64,000 nt of DNA from PHAA01 sp964457945 (GCA_964457945.1 CAYWFX010000009.1:1-64000), one strand, 5' to 3'. Numbered from the stretch's first letter, positions 25,152-34,105 are shown. The notes: generated by a model not told the origin, from the sequence alone. Translations and numbers: made by a program.

Positions 25152-26777
25152 CTAGGGTGCTGCCGCCGCGGTGCAAACCACACCGGTCGTCAGGGAGCTG
25201 TTATCAGTATATTGAATATCGGGGTGGAGCAGTAACCAGTAAGAAGCTCCTGGGAGCAGGTTCTTCTGGGGTACAGCTTGTACTTCGGTACTGCTTAACG
25301 GCGTGAAGGTCAGTGGTACCCGTTCCCCGCTGCCCTGAGCGATTAGCTCGATGCGGGAGGGGTTGACTGTCTGCAAGTTTACGCTCTTGGGGAAATGGAT
25401 GGTGAACTTCTTATCTGCCGCTACATTAGTCAATTGATTGCCGAACAGGTAATCAGGGTAGTAAAGTGACCAGCGATCCGAGAGTTCTTGAGCGGTTACG
25501 GGCCTCCAACCGCTAGCCGTTCCCTTCGTCAATCCGAGGGCAACCCGATCTATAATTTCTCCGTAAGCCTGCCAGTATTCCTGCTCCCGGGCCTGCCGGG
25601 TATTGATCGTAATGGAGTGGGTGGCCAGGCTGAACTCGACCAGATCCAGTTTGTTTTCTTCGGGATTGCTGGGAGATAAAAGCAGTTGAGCGACCTTCAA
25701 AGGGTCGCTTTTTTCAATTAGCAGGTCAGGAGTAATGCCTACTTTATTTATTTGATGTCCCAGAGGTGAAAGGAAATGAGCAACGGTCATTTTAAAGTAA
25801 TCACCACTTTTTAAGGTGTAAAGCTGCTGCATAGATCCCTTGCCATAGCTCTGAGTACCTATAATTAAGGCCTGGTCATAATCTTTTACCGCACCGGCCA
25901 AGATCTCGGAGGCGCTGGCGCTGTTCTGGTTGAGCAAATAAATGGTAGGTTTATCCACAAGATAATTGTGTTTATCTGCCCGGTCCAGCGAGGGTGAGCC
26001 ATTACGGTACTGGGTCTGGATGGCTACCTCATCACTAATAAAGTATCCGGCTATATCCAATGCGGCAGTAACATACCCCCCGCCATTATCCCGTAAATCA
26101 ACGATATAAGAGCTAGGGTTCTGGCGGCGGAGATTTTCCAGGGAACGGGCAAAGAGTTGGCCGGTTTCACTAGCAAAAGAGCTTATTCTTAGATAGCCTA
26201 TTTGGAAGGGTTTCATTTCATTAATGACTGAAGGAACTTCGATATTACTGCGCTCTACTTGGACTGTAAAGGATACTCCGTCTCTCTGCACGAGCAACTG
26301 TATTTTGCTTCCCTCTGGACCCCGGATTAGGGGTATGGCTTCTTCTGTGGATAAACCTTTCAGAGAGTGGCTGCCGACAGAGGTAATTATATCACCTGCC
26401 CGCAGCACCGCTTTATCAGCTGGGGAGCCGCCGACCAGACCGGTAATCTTAACTCCTGCGGGTACGATATCGAAGTAAATACCTATACCGGAAAAGGTTT
26501 GTTCCAAGGAATCATTGAATTCCTGGTACTCAGCAGCGGTCAGAAAACTGGTATGCGGATCACCTAGTTTTTCGAGCATGGCATCAATGGTGGGGGCATT
26601 TAATACTTCTGCCGGGACCGGATCTGCGTAGTCATTACGTAACAGTTCCCGTACTTCATTCTGAGCCGTAATCTGCGCTGTGGCTGGGCCAGGGAAAAGC
26701 AGCGTGATTAGCAATAGGGTCATTAAAATATGTATTGATATACGTTGGATATTTTTCACCGATTGTCCTCTTAACAC
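25152..26777 (-). CDS. C-terminal processing peptidase (S41, CtpA-like)
   Basis: A secreted serine protease of 541 residues with a signal peptide (about 1-35, ending in ATA). A short helical region 'LGDPHTSFLTAAEYQEF' typical of CTPs comes first. A PDZ domain follows at about 95-175 ('GIGIYFDI', 'GSPADKAVLRAGDIITSVG'), then the S41 core at about 185-350. The Ser/Lys dyad lies in 'NSASASEILAGAVKDY' (286-300) and 'SYGKGSMQQ' (Lys313). About 190 further residues form a C-terminal extension with a beta-rich end, longer than in standard CtpA. GTG 26777 has AGGAGG upstream; GTG 26759 has its own GAGGA and is an alternative. It may process envelope proteins. Confidence 0.9.
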   Translation of the reverse strand: MLRGQSVKNIQRISIHILMTLLLITLLFPGPATAQITAQNEVRELLRNDYADPVPAEVLNAPTIDAMLEKLGDPHTSFLTAAEYQEFNDSLEQTFSGIGIYFDIVPAGVKITGLVGGSPADKAVLRAGDIITSVGSHSLKGLSTEEAIPLIRGPEGSKIQLLVQRDGVSFTVQVERSNIEVPSVINEMKPFQIGYLRISSFASETGQLFARSLENLRRQNPSSYIVDLRDNGGGYVTAALDIAGYFISDEVAIQTQYRNGSPSLDRADKHNYLVDKPTIYLLNQNSASASEILAGAVKDYDQALIIGTQSYGKGSMQQLYTLKSGDYFKMTVAHFLSPLGHQINKVGITPDLLIEKSDPLKVAQLLLSPSNPEENKLDLVEFSLATHSITINTRQAREQEYWQAYGEIIDRVALGLTKGTASGWRPVTAQELSDRWSLYYPDYLFGNQLTNVAADKKFTIHFPKSVNLQTVNPSRIELIAQGSGERVPLTFTPLSSTEVQAVPQKNLLPGASYWLLLHPDIQYTDNSSLTTGVVCTAAAAP

Positions 26778-26876
26778 ACAGATTATCCTCCTAAGATTTC
26801 AGCTGGTTTACCCATTAATAATATCACGTTGCGGCTCTGGATTAAACGCAAAATATTTGGAGTTACCAGCTTTACT

Positions 26877-26905
26877 TTGACTTCCCAATAGTAATATATT
26901 ACTAT
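26877..26905 (+). promoter_or_regulatory. Promoter and overlapping palindrome before wecB
   Basis: TTGACT (26877-26882), a 17-base spacer and TACTAT (26900-26905). A perfect 18-base palindrome ATAGTAATATATTACTAT (26888-26905) covers the spacer and the -10 box. This suggests a repressor site, although AT-rich promoters can look palindromic by chance. Confidence 0.5.
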
Positions 26906-26962
26906 GGTGCTAAAGTCCGTGCCGCCCATGCGGCCCATATATATTTATTGGAGGAATAATAA

Positions 26963-28099
26963 ATGCGTTTGGGGAAAGTAATGGTAGTTTTTGGCACCAG
27001 GCCAGAAGCTATTAAAATGGCTCCGGTCATTAAGGAATTAAAAAAGGTAGAGGACATAGAAACACTGGTTGTGGTTACAGCTCAGCACCGGGAGATGCTG
27101 GATCAAGTTTTAAACCTATTTGCAATTGTGCCGGACTATGACCTCGATCTGATGAAGGATCAGCAGGATTTATACAGTATCACCACTGGGGTTTTGAATG
27201 GGCTTAAAGAAATAATGGAGCAGGAGAAACCGGATCTGGTTCTGGTGCATGGAGATACGACTACTACTTTTGCAGCCGCCCTGGCGGCTTTCTATCAGAG
27301 AATTCCGGTAGGGCATGTGGAAGCCGGTTTGCGCACCCGCAATAAATTTTCTCCCTATCCTGAAGAAATGAACCGTACCTTGACCGGAAGGCTGGCTGAA
27401 CTGCATTTTGCTCCTACCGATTTATCGCGGGAAAACCTCCTGGCGGAATCCACGGCTACCTTTAAAATCTGGGTAACGGGAAATACTGTAATTGATGCCT
27501 TAATGGAAACGGTGCAGCCGGATTATAAATTTGGCGATGAATTAAAGGAAATTAACCTAAAAAATAGAATACTACTGGTAACCACCCATCGGCGTGAAAA
27601 CTGGGGCGACCGGATGAGGGATATTTATCAGGCTCTGATTCAACTGGTGGAAGAGTTTGATGATGTGGAAGTGGTATTCCCGGTTCATAAGAATCCAACG
27701 GTGAAGGATATAGCTATTGAAATGCTTGAAGGCAGGGAGCGGTTTCACCTCCTGGAACCACTGGAATATGAAGTACTTGCAAATCTCATGAATGCTTCTT
27801 ATATGGTATTGACTGATTCTGGGGGTATGCAAGAAGAGGCTCCTTCACTCGGCAAACCGGTTCTAGTTTTGCGAGATACTACCGAAAGGCCGGAGGCCAT
27901 CCAAGCCGGTACGGCAAAGCTGGTGGGAACGGTTCAGGAGCATATATATGAGGCGGCCCGGCTTTTGCTTAGTGACCGCCAGGAATACGATAAGATGGCC
28001 CATGCAGTCAATCCTTACGGAGATGGTAAGGCGGCGCGACGTATCGTGAAGGTAGTAAAAGATTTTCTTTACGTTCGCATAGGGGCTAGTAATTTATAA
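26963..28099 (+). CDS. wecB: UDP-N-acetylglucosamine 2-epimerase (non-hydrolysing)
   Basis: Interconverts UDP-GlcNAc and UDP-ManNAc. The 378-residue length and motifs are those of WecB/MnaA: 'VFGTRPEAIKMAPVIKEL' at the start, 'HGDTTTTFAAALAAF', 'VGHVEAGLRT', 'PEEMNRTLTGRLAELHFAPT', 'LVTTHRRENWG' and 'LTDSGGMQEEAP'. ATG 26963 follows GGAGGAATAATAA. In Gram-positive bacteria UDP-ManNAc feeds wall teichoic acid linkage units and the ManNAc-containing secondary wall polymers to which SLH domains bind. That second use fits the SLH proteins in this window. It is followed by a phosphohexomutase gene 73 bases on. Confidence 0.95.
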   Translation: MRLGKVMVVFGTRPEAIKMAPVIKELKKVEDIETLVVVTAQHREMLDQVLNLFAIVPDYDLDLMKDQQDLYSITTGVLNGLKEIMEQEKPDLVLVHGDTTTTFAAALAAFYQRIPVGHVEAGLRTRNKFSPYPEEMNRTLTGRLAELHFAPTDLSRENLLAESTATFKIWVTGNTVIDALMETVQPDYKFGDELKEINLKNRILLVTTHRRENWGDRMRDIYQALIQLVEEFDDVEVVFPVHKNPTVKDIAIEMLEGRERFHLLEPLEYEVLANLMNASYMVLTDSGGMQEEAPSLGKPVLVLRDTTERPEAIQAGTAKLVGTVQEHIYEAARLLLSDRQEYDKMAHAVNPYGDGKAARRIVKVVKDFLYVRIGASNL

Positions 28100-28172
28100 A
28101 TATTAGGGGACTGCGATACGCAAGAACCGCCCCCAATGTTGCACAGGGCTGCATTTGACTAAGGAGGCAAAT

Positions 28173-29603
28173 ATGTCTGAAATAAGGTTTGGATCAGATG
28201 GCTGGCGAGCCATTATGGCAGAGGATTTTACTTTTGCCAATGTTAGATTACTGACCCAAGGTATTGCCAATTATTTAAAAAATAACAATCTTGGTAAAAA
28301 AGGCATTGTTGTAGGCTATGACAATAGATTTCAATCCGAACAATTTGCGGCAGAGTGCGCGCGGGTTCTGGCAGGCAATGGTATTCGGGTCTCTATGATC
28401 AAAAAATCGGTTCCCACCCCGCTGGCGGCTCATGCCATTAGGATAGCTCAGGCGGGAGGGGCGATCATGTTAACTGCCAGCCATAATCCCCCCGAGTACA
28501 ATGGCATTAAATTTATACCAGAATATGCAGGGCCGGCTTTACCCGAGGTAACTGTTGCCATTGAGGAAGAGGTTAAGCGGATACAGGAGGGCGGCAAAAT
28601 TTACGAATTGGATTTAAAGGAAGCCGAAACTCTGGATTTATTAAAAGAAATTGACCTGGATCGAGACTACATTAATCAGCTCTTAAAAATTATAAACCCC
28701 GAATTTTTCCGGAGACGCGTACTTAAGGTAGTGGTTGACCCTATGTATGGTTCCGGGGCCGGTTATCTGGATCGGATATTGACCGAGCTGGGCTGTGAGG
28801 TTAGAACCATAAACAACTATCGGGATCCTCTGTTTGGGGGCTCTATTCCCGAACCTACGGAAGCGTTGCTGCCTGACCTGAAGCGAACTGTTCTTACCTA
28901 TAAAGCTGATCTCGGTCTGGCTTTGGACGGGGATGCAGATCGTTTTGGAATTATAGATGGGGACGGAGAATTTATAGCCCCCAACCAGTTTGCATACATA
29001 CTCTTTGACCATCTCCTGAGCACTCGCACTTTTCGAGGCCCAGTCTGTCGTTCACTAACTACCACGCATAATCTGGATCGTATCGCTAAACAAAACGGCC
29101 TGAGTGTAATCGAGACCCCGGTAGGATTTAAATACATATCTGAATGCTTACGAGAAAAAGGCTGTATCATTGGGGTCGAGGAGAGCGGAGGTTTGAGCAT
29201 ATTCGGGCACGTTCCTGAAAAGGATGGCATCCTGGCCTGTGTCCTGGCAGCTGAAATACTAGCCTTTAGCGGAAAGTCTTTTAAAGAGTTGAGCCAAGAA
29301 ATCGTAGCGAAGTATGGGCTTATGGAAGGTGAGCGCCTTGATATTAAGGTTACCTGCCGAGAAAATGAACGAATATTGACGGATTTAAAGGTTTATGAGC
29401 CTAAAATGCTTGCTGGGATTAAAGTTGATAGATATAATGAAGCTGATGGTAAGAAAATTATCTTGGAAGATGGTAGTTGGCTTTTGATTCGTCCGTCGGG
29501 GACGGAATCGCTGATCAGGGTTTACGTGGAGGCAGAGGGTGAGAAGCAGGCCAAGGATATGCTAAACGAGGTAATAAATGCTTTGAGCTTACAGCCTGAT
29601 TAA
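28173..29603 (+). CDS. Phosphoglucomutase/phosphomannomutase family protein
   Basis: An alpha-D-phosphohexomutase of 476 residues that interconverts hexose 1- and 6-phosphates. ATG 28173 is chosen because AAGGAGG lies 6 bases upstream; a TTG at 28155 precedes that site. Motifs: 'IRFGSDGWRAIMAEDF' at the N terminus, the phosphoserine loop 'TASHNPPEYNGIKF' (Ser103), the metal loop 'DGDADRFG' (252-259), the sugar loop 'GVEESGG', and the phosphate-binding 'RPSGTESLIRVYVEA' at the C terminus. It could supply glucose-1-phosphate or mannose-1-phosphate for nucleotide sugars. The exact sugar cannot be told from sequence alone. Confidence 0.93.
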   Translation: MSEIRFGSDGWRAIMAEDFTFANVRLLTQGIANYLKNNNLGKKGIVVGYDNRFQSEQFAAECARVLAGNGIRVSMIKKSVPTPLAAHAIRIAQAGGAIMLTASHNPPEYNGIKFIPEYAGPALPEVTVAIEEEVKRIQEGGKIYELDLKEAETLDLLKEIDLDRDYINQLLKIINPEFFRRRVLKVVVDPMYGSGAGYLDRILTELGCEVRTINNYRDPLFGGSIPEPTEALLPDLKRTVLTYKADLGLALDGDADRFGIIDGDGEFIAPNQFAYILFDHLLSTRTFRGPVCRSLTTTHNLDRIAKQNGLSVIETPVGFKYISECLREKGCIIGVEESGGLSIFGHVPEKDGILACVLAAEILAFSGKSFKELSQEIVAKYGLMEGERLDIKVTCRENERILTDLKVYEPKMLAGIKVDRYNEADGKKIILEDGSWLLIRPSGTESLIRVYVEAEGEKQAKDMLNEVINALSLQPD

Positions 29604-29614
29604 TGATTTGTTAA

Positions 29615-29637
29615 CCCGACTGTGGTCGGGTTTTTTT
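29615..29637 (+). terminator. Rho-independent terminator after the phosphohexomutase gene
   Basis: CCCGAC-tgtg-GTCGGG followed by seven T, 11 bases after the stop codon. Confidence 0.95.
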
Positions 29638-29701
29638 GATTTAGGTGGCCGCCCTTCCCAAAGGTCACGAATTATTTTGCAAATCAGGAAGGAATTTGAC
29701 A

Positions 29702-30904
29702 GTGAATGACGAAATAGGTAAATACAATAATGATCAAATTCAGCAGGAAAGACTAGATTCGGTCTTGCGGCAGGTGCTTGAGACCTTGGAAGGGAGCCGC
29801 AGGGATATATATGATATTGCCGAAGACTGCCGTAAACAATGTGAGGCTTTGAAAACCAGGTTGGAGGAAGCTATTTTTGAGACAGCCGGGCTTATCGAGC
29901 AGGTAGACAAATGCGAGCGTTTGGAAAAAATGGCCAGGGTTCGCTTGATGGAAGTAAGTCGAAATTTTAGAGCTTTTTCAGAAGCTTATATTAAAGAAGC
30001 CTACCAAACAGCACTGGTATTGCAAAATGAGCTTATGGGATTGAGGCAGCAGGAAGTATACCTGCGTAAAAAAAGGGATGAATTAAGCCTGCAGTTAAAA
30101 AAGTTTGAGGGTATAACCAATAAGGCGGAAGGATGTCTGCAAACTACCAACCTGGCACTAAGGGTTCTGGAAGTGAATGTTGCTAAAGTATCCGATACCC
30201 TGGAAGACGTTCAAAAGAAACAACAGATGGCCATTTGGAACGTAGAATCTTTGGAGGCTCAGCGTAGGAAGATTGCTCGTGAGCTACACGATGGACCGGC
30301 TCAGACTATGGCTAGCATGCTGCTCAGGCTGGATCTCGTAGAATACTTGTTTAACCAGGATAAGGAACAGACCATGGAGGAGTTATTAAATATTCGGGGG
30401 ATGGGCCGAGAGAGCTTGAGCGATATTAGGCGCATTATGTTTGATCTGAAGCCAAGCGCGCTAAGAGAATTAGGGCTGGTTGCCACTCTAAAAGAGTATT
30501 TTGATGATTATGAAAGTAAATATAATTTTACTATAGATTTTGTTTCCTTTGGTAAGGAGAGAAGATATGAACTGGCCGTCGAGATAGCTTTGTTTCGGTT
30601 GGTGCAGGAGGCGATCGCCAATGTGCGTAAACATGCCGGAGTTGATAAGGCCATGGTGAAGATGGAAGAGACGCCAGCTGGTTTAACCCTGGTTATAAAA
30701 GATGAGGGTCTAGGATTCAATGTAGATGAGGCTGTTAATTCGGGAGACGATAGTTATGGTATTTTGGGAATGAAAGAACGCGCCGAACTCTTTGGGGGAC
30801 GAATCAAGATTATTTCTAACCCAGGGGTGGGTACTCAGGTTATTGTAGAGTTACCAGCAGAGAGGGAGGAAGACAATGGAAAAGATAAGGATATTAATAG
30901 CTGA
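29702..30904 (+). CDS. degS: DegS-like cytoplasmic sensor histidine kinase
   Basis: GTG 29702 is selected because AGGAAGG lies 9 bases upstream, giving 400 residues; a more upstream frame start (29645) would overlap the terminator region. The N-terminal half is a long coiled coil with no membrane segment, as in DegS. The HisKA_3 box is 'RRKIARELHDGPAQTMAS' with phospho-acceptor His196. The HATPase domain ends the protein ('VQEAIANVRKHAG', 'DEGLGFN', 'GILGMKERAELFGG'). It phosphorylates the response regulator encoded immediately downstream, with which it overlaps by 29 bases. DegSU pairs control motility and exoenzymes in bacilli. The position directly before late flagellar genes matches Bacillus subtilis. 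Confidence 0.93.
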   Translation: MNDEIGKYNNDQIQQERLDSVLRQVLETLEGSRRDIYDIAEDCRKQCEALKTRLEEAIFETAGLIEQVDKCERLEKMARVRLMEVSRNFRAFSEAYIKEAYQTALVLQNELMGLRQQEVYLRKKRDELSLQLKKFEGITNKAEGCLQTTNLALRVLEVNVAKVSDTLEDVQKKQQMAIWNVESLEAQRRKIARELHDGPAQTMASMLLRLDLVEYLFNQDKEQTMEELLNIRGMGRESLSDIRRIMFDLKPSALRELGLVATLKEYFDDYESKYNFTIDFVSFGKERRYELAVEIALFRLVQEAIANVRKHAGVDKAMVKMEETPAGLTLVIKDEGLGFNVDEAVNSGDDSYGILGMKERAELFGGRIKIISNPGVGTQVIVELPAEREEDNGKDKDINS

Positions 30905-31517
30905 TGATCATACCATGGTTAGGGAAGGTTTAAGAAAACTGCTTCAAACCGATGAGAATCTGGAGATTATTGCTGAAGTGGGGGATGGACAGGGCGCTAT
31001 TAATGTGGCTCGTAAAGAGAAACCTGACATTATATTGATGGATATAAATATGCCTGGTACTAATGGTCTGGCTGCTACCCTGATTATCAAGAAGGAATTG
31101 CCTGCCACCAAAGTAATAGCAATCACTATATATGAGGATGAAGAAGTAGTCGAGATGGTTAAGGCTGGAGTATCCGCTTACATATTAAAAGATGTGGCTG
31201 GAAGTGAACTCATTAGCACTATACATAAAGTCATGGCTGGTGAGGTAGTAATACACCCTCGTGTTGCCAAAAGGTTAATCAAGGAGTTAATACGCAATGA
31301 AAATAAAAAAGATGAAATTAAATTAACCAGACGGGAAAAAGATGTGCTGACCCTCTTGGTACAGGGCAGCAGCAATAAAAACATTGCCGATATTATGTTT
31401 ATAAGCGAGAAAACGGTAAAAAATCACCTAACCAGTATTTTCAGGAAGCTGGGCGTCAAAGACCGAACTCAGGCGGCTGTTTATGCCCTGAAAAACAACA
31501 TGGTGGAAGCAGATTAG
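30876..31517 (+). CDS. degU: DegU-like response regulator (NarL/LuxR family)
   Basis: A 213-residue two-component regulator. The receiver domain carries the acidic pair in 'ILIADDHTMVREGL', the phospho-acceptor Asp56 in 'IILMDINMPG' and the Lys of 'AYILKDV'. The LuxR-type DNA-binding domain occupies about 147-205 ('LTRREKDVLTLLVQGSSNKN', 'ISEKTVKNHLTSIFRKLGV'). ATG 30876 has GGGAGG upstream and lies inside the end of degS, so translation is coupled. It is expected to act with DegS on motility and surface genes; the targets cannot be read here. Confidence 0.94.
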   Translation: MEKIRILIADDHTMVREGLRKLLQTDENLEIIAEVGDGQGAINVARKEKPDIILMDINMPGTNGLAATLIIKKELPATKVIAITIYEDEEVVEMVKAGVSAYILKDVAGSELISTIHKVMAGEVVIHPRVAKRLIKELIRNENKKDEIKLTRREKDVLTLLVQGSSNKNIADIMFISEKTVKNHLTSIFRKLGVKDRTQAAVYALKNNMVEAD

Positions 31518-31637
31518 TTAGATGATACAGTAATGGTAAAGTAATCAATTCACCTCTAACCGGCATATTATGTACAAAAGGGATCATGAAAAAGACCTTG
31601 TTATTTCATGATTCCTAAGCTGGAAGGAGGTTTTCCT

Positions 31638-31799
31638 GTGCTCATATTACTTAAACTGACTTGTTTTGGCATTTGGCTCTTAATTATGCTAATTATTATT
31701 AAAGCCGTCAATGATAAGCGGAAGTTCCCCGCCCAGGATTTTAAATTGAAGCTGCAGGATGAAGCTAAGCACACGTGTCAAGGGGAAGGTTCTTCGTGA
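31638..31799 (+). CDS. Small single-pass membrane protein
   Basis: A 53-residue protein starting at GTG 31638 with GGAAGGAGG 7 bases upstream; ATG 31608 in the same frame lies inside a hairpin and has no ribosome binding site. Residues 2-23 are strongly hydrophobic (Leu/Ile-rich) and the tail is charged and polar. I do not recognise the family. It lies between degU and comFC, where a small membrane protein could serve as a modulator, but no function is claimed. A hairpin (GGATCATGAAA / TTTCATGAT-TCC, about 31581-31615) just upstream lacks a T-run. Confidence 0.55.
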   Translation: MLILLKLTCFGIWLLIMLIIIKAVNDKRKFPAQDFKLKLQDEAKHTCQGEGSS

Positions 31800-31841
31800 C
31801 ACTCACACTTTTGACATCTAGAGAAATTATATAAAATATTA

Positions 31842-31850
31842 TGGTATAAT
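31842..31850 (+). promoter_or_regulatory. Possible extended -10 promoter of comFC
   Basis: TGG-TATAAT at 31842-31850 without a good -35 box at standard distance. A TTGACA at 31811-31816 is too far upstream (28 bases) to pair with it normally. Confidence 0.35.
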
Positions 31851-31926
31851 ATTGTCCATATTGTAGATGTATGTTGCCTTGATATGCTCCCTTGTTCGCA
31901 GAATTGTTCATAAATGAGGTGTTATA

Positions 31927-32646
31927 ATGTTCGACCCTTTGCTAGATATCCTGTTTCCTCAGGAGGTATGCTGTATTTGTCGTAAGCCCGGAAAATATGG
32001 AAGCAGGCAGCCTTGGTGTCAGGAATGCGCTGATAAAATGATAGAATTGCAGTGTTCCTGTTCGGTATGCGAGAAATGTGGTAAGTATTTGGAGGAGGGT
32101 GAGATCCTATGTGCCGATTGCCGGAACAATCCTCCTCAGTTTGAAGTGGCCCGTGCGGTAGGTCCTTATGAGGAACCTTACCGTATCGCTACCAAGGTAT
32201 TGAAATTTATGGGTAAAAAACATTTAGCTCCACAAATGGGTAACATGATGGTCAAGAAAATTCAGCAAGAGCCCCGCTTCGGAAAGATTGATCTAATAGT
32301 GCCAGTGCCTATATCCCGGAAAGGCCTCCAAAAAAGGGGCTTCAATCAGACGGAACTGCTGGCCCGGCAGATCAGCAAAGAATTAGGGGTGAAGATGGAC
32401 AGCAATGTGATACATAGAGTCAAGGAAACGCCTTCCCAGACCGAGCTGTCCCGTGAAGAACGGGAGAAAAATCTCCTGTGTGCCTTTGAGGTAACTGATA
32501 AAAAAAAGGTATCTAATAAGAACATACTGCTAGTCGATGATGTTTATACTACTGGTTCTACTGGTCGGGAATGTACCCGCACGCTTTTAGAAGCAGGAGC
32601 GGCTCGGGTTTGTATAATTACCTGGGCTACCGGCAAAGGCTTTTAA
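31927..32646 (+). CDS. comFC: ComFC-like phosphoribosyltransferase-domain protein
   Basis: A 239-residue member of the ComF/GntX group. The N-terminal zinc-binding region has paired cysteines ('VCCICRKPG', 'WCQECADKM', 'CSVCEKCGKYL', 'ILCADCRNN'). The C-terminal PRTase-type domain has the PRPP loop 'NILLVDDVYTTGSTGREC' and 'PISRKGLQKRGFNQTELLAR'. ComFC is needed for DNA uptake in competent Bacillus, acting inside the cell. ComFA and ComFB do not accompany it here. In Bacillus the comF genes also lie just before yvyF-flgM, so this is a conserved neighbourhood. ATG 31927 follows GAGGTGTTATA. Confidence 0.92.
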   Translation: MFDPLLDILFPQEVCCICRKPGKYGSRQPWCQECADKMIELQCSCSVCEKCGKYLEEGEILCADCRNNPPQFEVARAVGPYEEPYRIATKVLKFMGKKHLAPQMGNMMVKKIQQEPRFGKIDLIVPVPISRKGLQKRGFNQTELLARQISKELGVKMDSNVIHRVKETPSQTELSREEREKNLLCAFEVTDKKKVSNKNILLVDDVYTTGSTGRECTRTLLEAGAARVCIITWATGKGF

Positions 32647-32679
32647 AAATAAAAAAATGTTTTAAGGGAGGGAATGCAT

Positions 32680-33093
32680 ATGAACGCTAGCTTGAGAAAT
32701 TGTCCCGAGTGTGGAAAAGTTTTCGGTTATATGGGCAGAAACCGGTGTCCCGAGTGTCTAGATAAGGAAGAGAAAGAATATCAGGAAGCCAGAAAGTATG
32801 TGCGTGACCATCCGGGGGCCGGGGTATTTGAAGTAGCTGAGGCAACAGGCATCGAGGAAGAGACAATTATGCAGTTTCTGCGGGATGGACGCTTGCAGTC
32901 CCGGGGTTTCCAGGGAACATTGGAATGTGAACGCTGCGGGAGTAAGATAACTGGAGGTAAGTTGTGTGATAATTGCAGAGGGCAAATGGATGCCAGTTTA
33001 AGACAAGGTGCTCCCTCTAGTAATAAGACGCAAGAGGCGAAGCCTGTTCCTAATGATCGAAAGAAAGGACAAAAAATGTATACTAAGGACTGA
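32680..33093 (+). CDS. yvyF: YvyF-like flagellar operon protein
   Basis: A 137-residue cytoplasmic protein. ATG 32680 is preferred over ATG 32674 because the GGGAGGG site ends directly before the latter. Two zinc-ribbon-like Cys pairs flank the N terminus ('NCPECGKVFGYMGRNRCPEC') and another two lie at about 88-105 ('CERCGSKITGGKLCDNC'). Between them is a MerR/HTH-like helical stretch 'GVFEVAEATGIEEETIMQFL' followed by 'RDGRLQSRG'. This is the pattern of the YvyF flagellar-operon family (TIGR03826), found before flgM in Bacillus. It is a possible regulator or RNA-binding protein, and its function in the family is not settled. The C-terminal tail is polar. Confidence 0.85.
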   Translation: MNASLRNCPECGKVFGYMGRNRCPECLDKEEKEYQEARKYVRDHPGAGVFEVAEATGIEEETIMQFLRDGRLQSRGFQGTLECERCGSKITGGKLCDNCRGQMDASLRQGAPSSNKTQEAKPVPNDRKKGQKMYTKD

Positions 33094-33186
33094 GAATAAA
33101 GAGATTGCCAGATATCATCTTCTCATGTGAGCGCGCGATGAAGATAATTAGAGATATAAAGCGTAAAACGCTAAAAAACAAGTTAA

Positions 33187-33222
33187 GAAGAGCTTAAATG
33201 GTTTTAAGCTTCTTCTTTTTTT
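33187..33222 (+). terminator. Rho-independent terminator after yvyF
   Basis: GAAGAGCTTAAA-tggt-TTTAAGCTTCTTC (one bulged T) followed by seven T. It separates comFC-yvyF from the flgM operon. Confidence 0.9.
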
Positions 33223-33276
33223 ATGCGAAGTATTATATATGATATATAAGATACAAAAATATTGGGGTGGTAAAAG

Positions 33277-33576
33277 ATGATTATTTCTAATAATCAAATA
33301 CAGGGTCTATTAAAAACCTACGGCAAGGATTTGAATTCCAGTGTTAGCCCGGTCAAAGACATTAAAAGCAAAGCCGTAGCCCGTGACGAGTTGGCAATTT
33401 CCGGTGAGAGTAAGATAAAGCAGCGGGCATTTCAGGTAGCTCGGCAGTCTGAGGATATTAGGCAGGATAAGGTGAATGAGCTGGCAGAAGCAATATCTGC
33501 TGGAACTTACACCCGTTCCGATGATGAAGTAGCTGAGAAAATGATTGCCTTGGCCATTGTCGATAAGCTGGTATAA
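33277..33576 (+). CDS. flgM: Anti-sigma-28 factor FlgM
   Basis: A 99-residue protein of normal FlgM length. The C-terminal half has the sigma-binding pattern: 'DELAISGESKIKQRAFQVAR' (compare D-x-V-x-I-S in the family), 'RQDKVNELAEAISAGTYTRS' and 'EVAEKMIALAIVDKLV'. FlgM binds the flagellar sigma factor until the hook is completed, and so holds back late genes such as flagellin. It starts the operon after a terminator and is followed by flgN only 4 bases on. ATG 33277 has GGGGTGG upstream. Confidence 0.92.
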   Translation: MIISNNQIQGLLKTYGKDLNSSVSPVKDIKSKAVARDELAISGESKIKQRAFQVARQSEDIRQDKVNELAEAISAGTYTRSDDEVAEKMIALAIVDKLV

Positions 33577-33580
33577 CAGA

Positions 33581-34105
33581 ATGTTTGCAGGCTTGGATAA
33601 GGATATTAAAGAGTTCATTGGCACACTGGTGAAACAAAACTTGGCATTAGATAATCTGGTTCAGCTGGAAGAGAAAAAGCGTCAGGTCATTATTCTAGGT
33701 CAGGTGGAAGAACTGAATAAACTCATGCAGAAAGAGGGCATCCTTGTTTCTAATATTCAGAAGCTGGAAGATGCCCGTTTTAAATCACAGGTAAAGCTAG
33801 CCAGGATATGGGAAACTTCCGTGGAAGAATTACCGGCTAGCCTGATACTGGCGAAGGTAAAAGAATATCAGCCCGAATTGGCAGGGGAACTACAGGTAAG
33901 CATTGAACAGCTTACTCACAGCGTATCTCAACTTAAGGCCATGAACGAAGAGAATAGCAATTTAATAAACCAATCGCTGGACTATATCCATAGCTTACAA
34001 TCCCTGCTGACGGGTGAAGTAGCGGGAACCTACACGGATATGGGTATGCAGGTGGATGAAAGCACGTCTCGTCCAGTGAAGAGGTTACTGGATAAAAAGA
34101 TATGA
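33581..34105 (+). CDS. flgN: Flagellar export chaperone FlgN
   Basis: A 174-residue helical protein starting at ATG 33581, four bases after the flgM stop; a longer frame overlapping flgM is unlikely. 'DNLVQLEEKKRQVIILGQ' followed by 'LNKLMQKEGILVSNIQKLED' matches the FlgN family pattern (L-x-x-E-x-x-x-L-x-x-x-D/E). FlgN keeps FlgK and FlgL soluble and brings them to the export gate. Its place between flgM and flgK is the standard one. Confidence 0.9.
   Translation: MFAGLDKDIKEFIGTLVKQNLALDNLVQLEEKKRQVIILGQVEELNKLMQKEGILVSNIQKLEDARFKSQVKLARIWETSVEELPASLILAKVKEYQPELAGELQVSIEQLTHSVSQLKAMNEENSNLINQSLDYIHSLQSLLTGEVAGTYTDMGMQVDESTSRPVKRLLDKKI

Noticed and set aside
31581..31615. Terminator after degU
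   Set aside because: The stem is good but no T-run follows, and the small membrane protein's ribosome binding site lies directly downstream; it may only be an mRNA hairpin.
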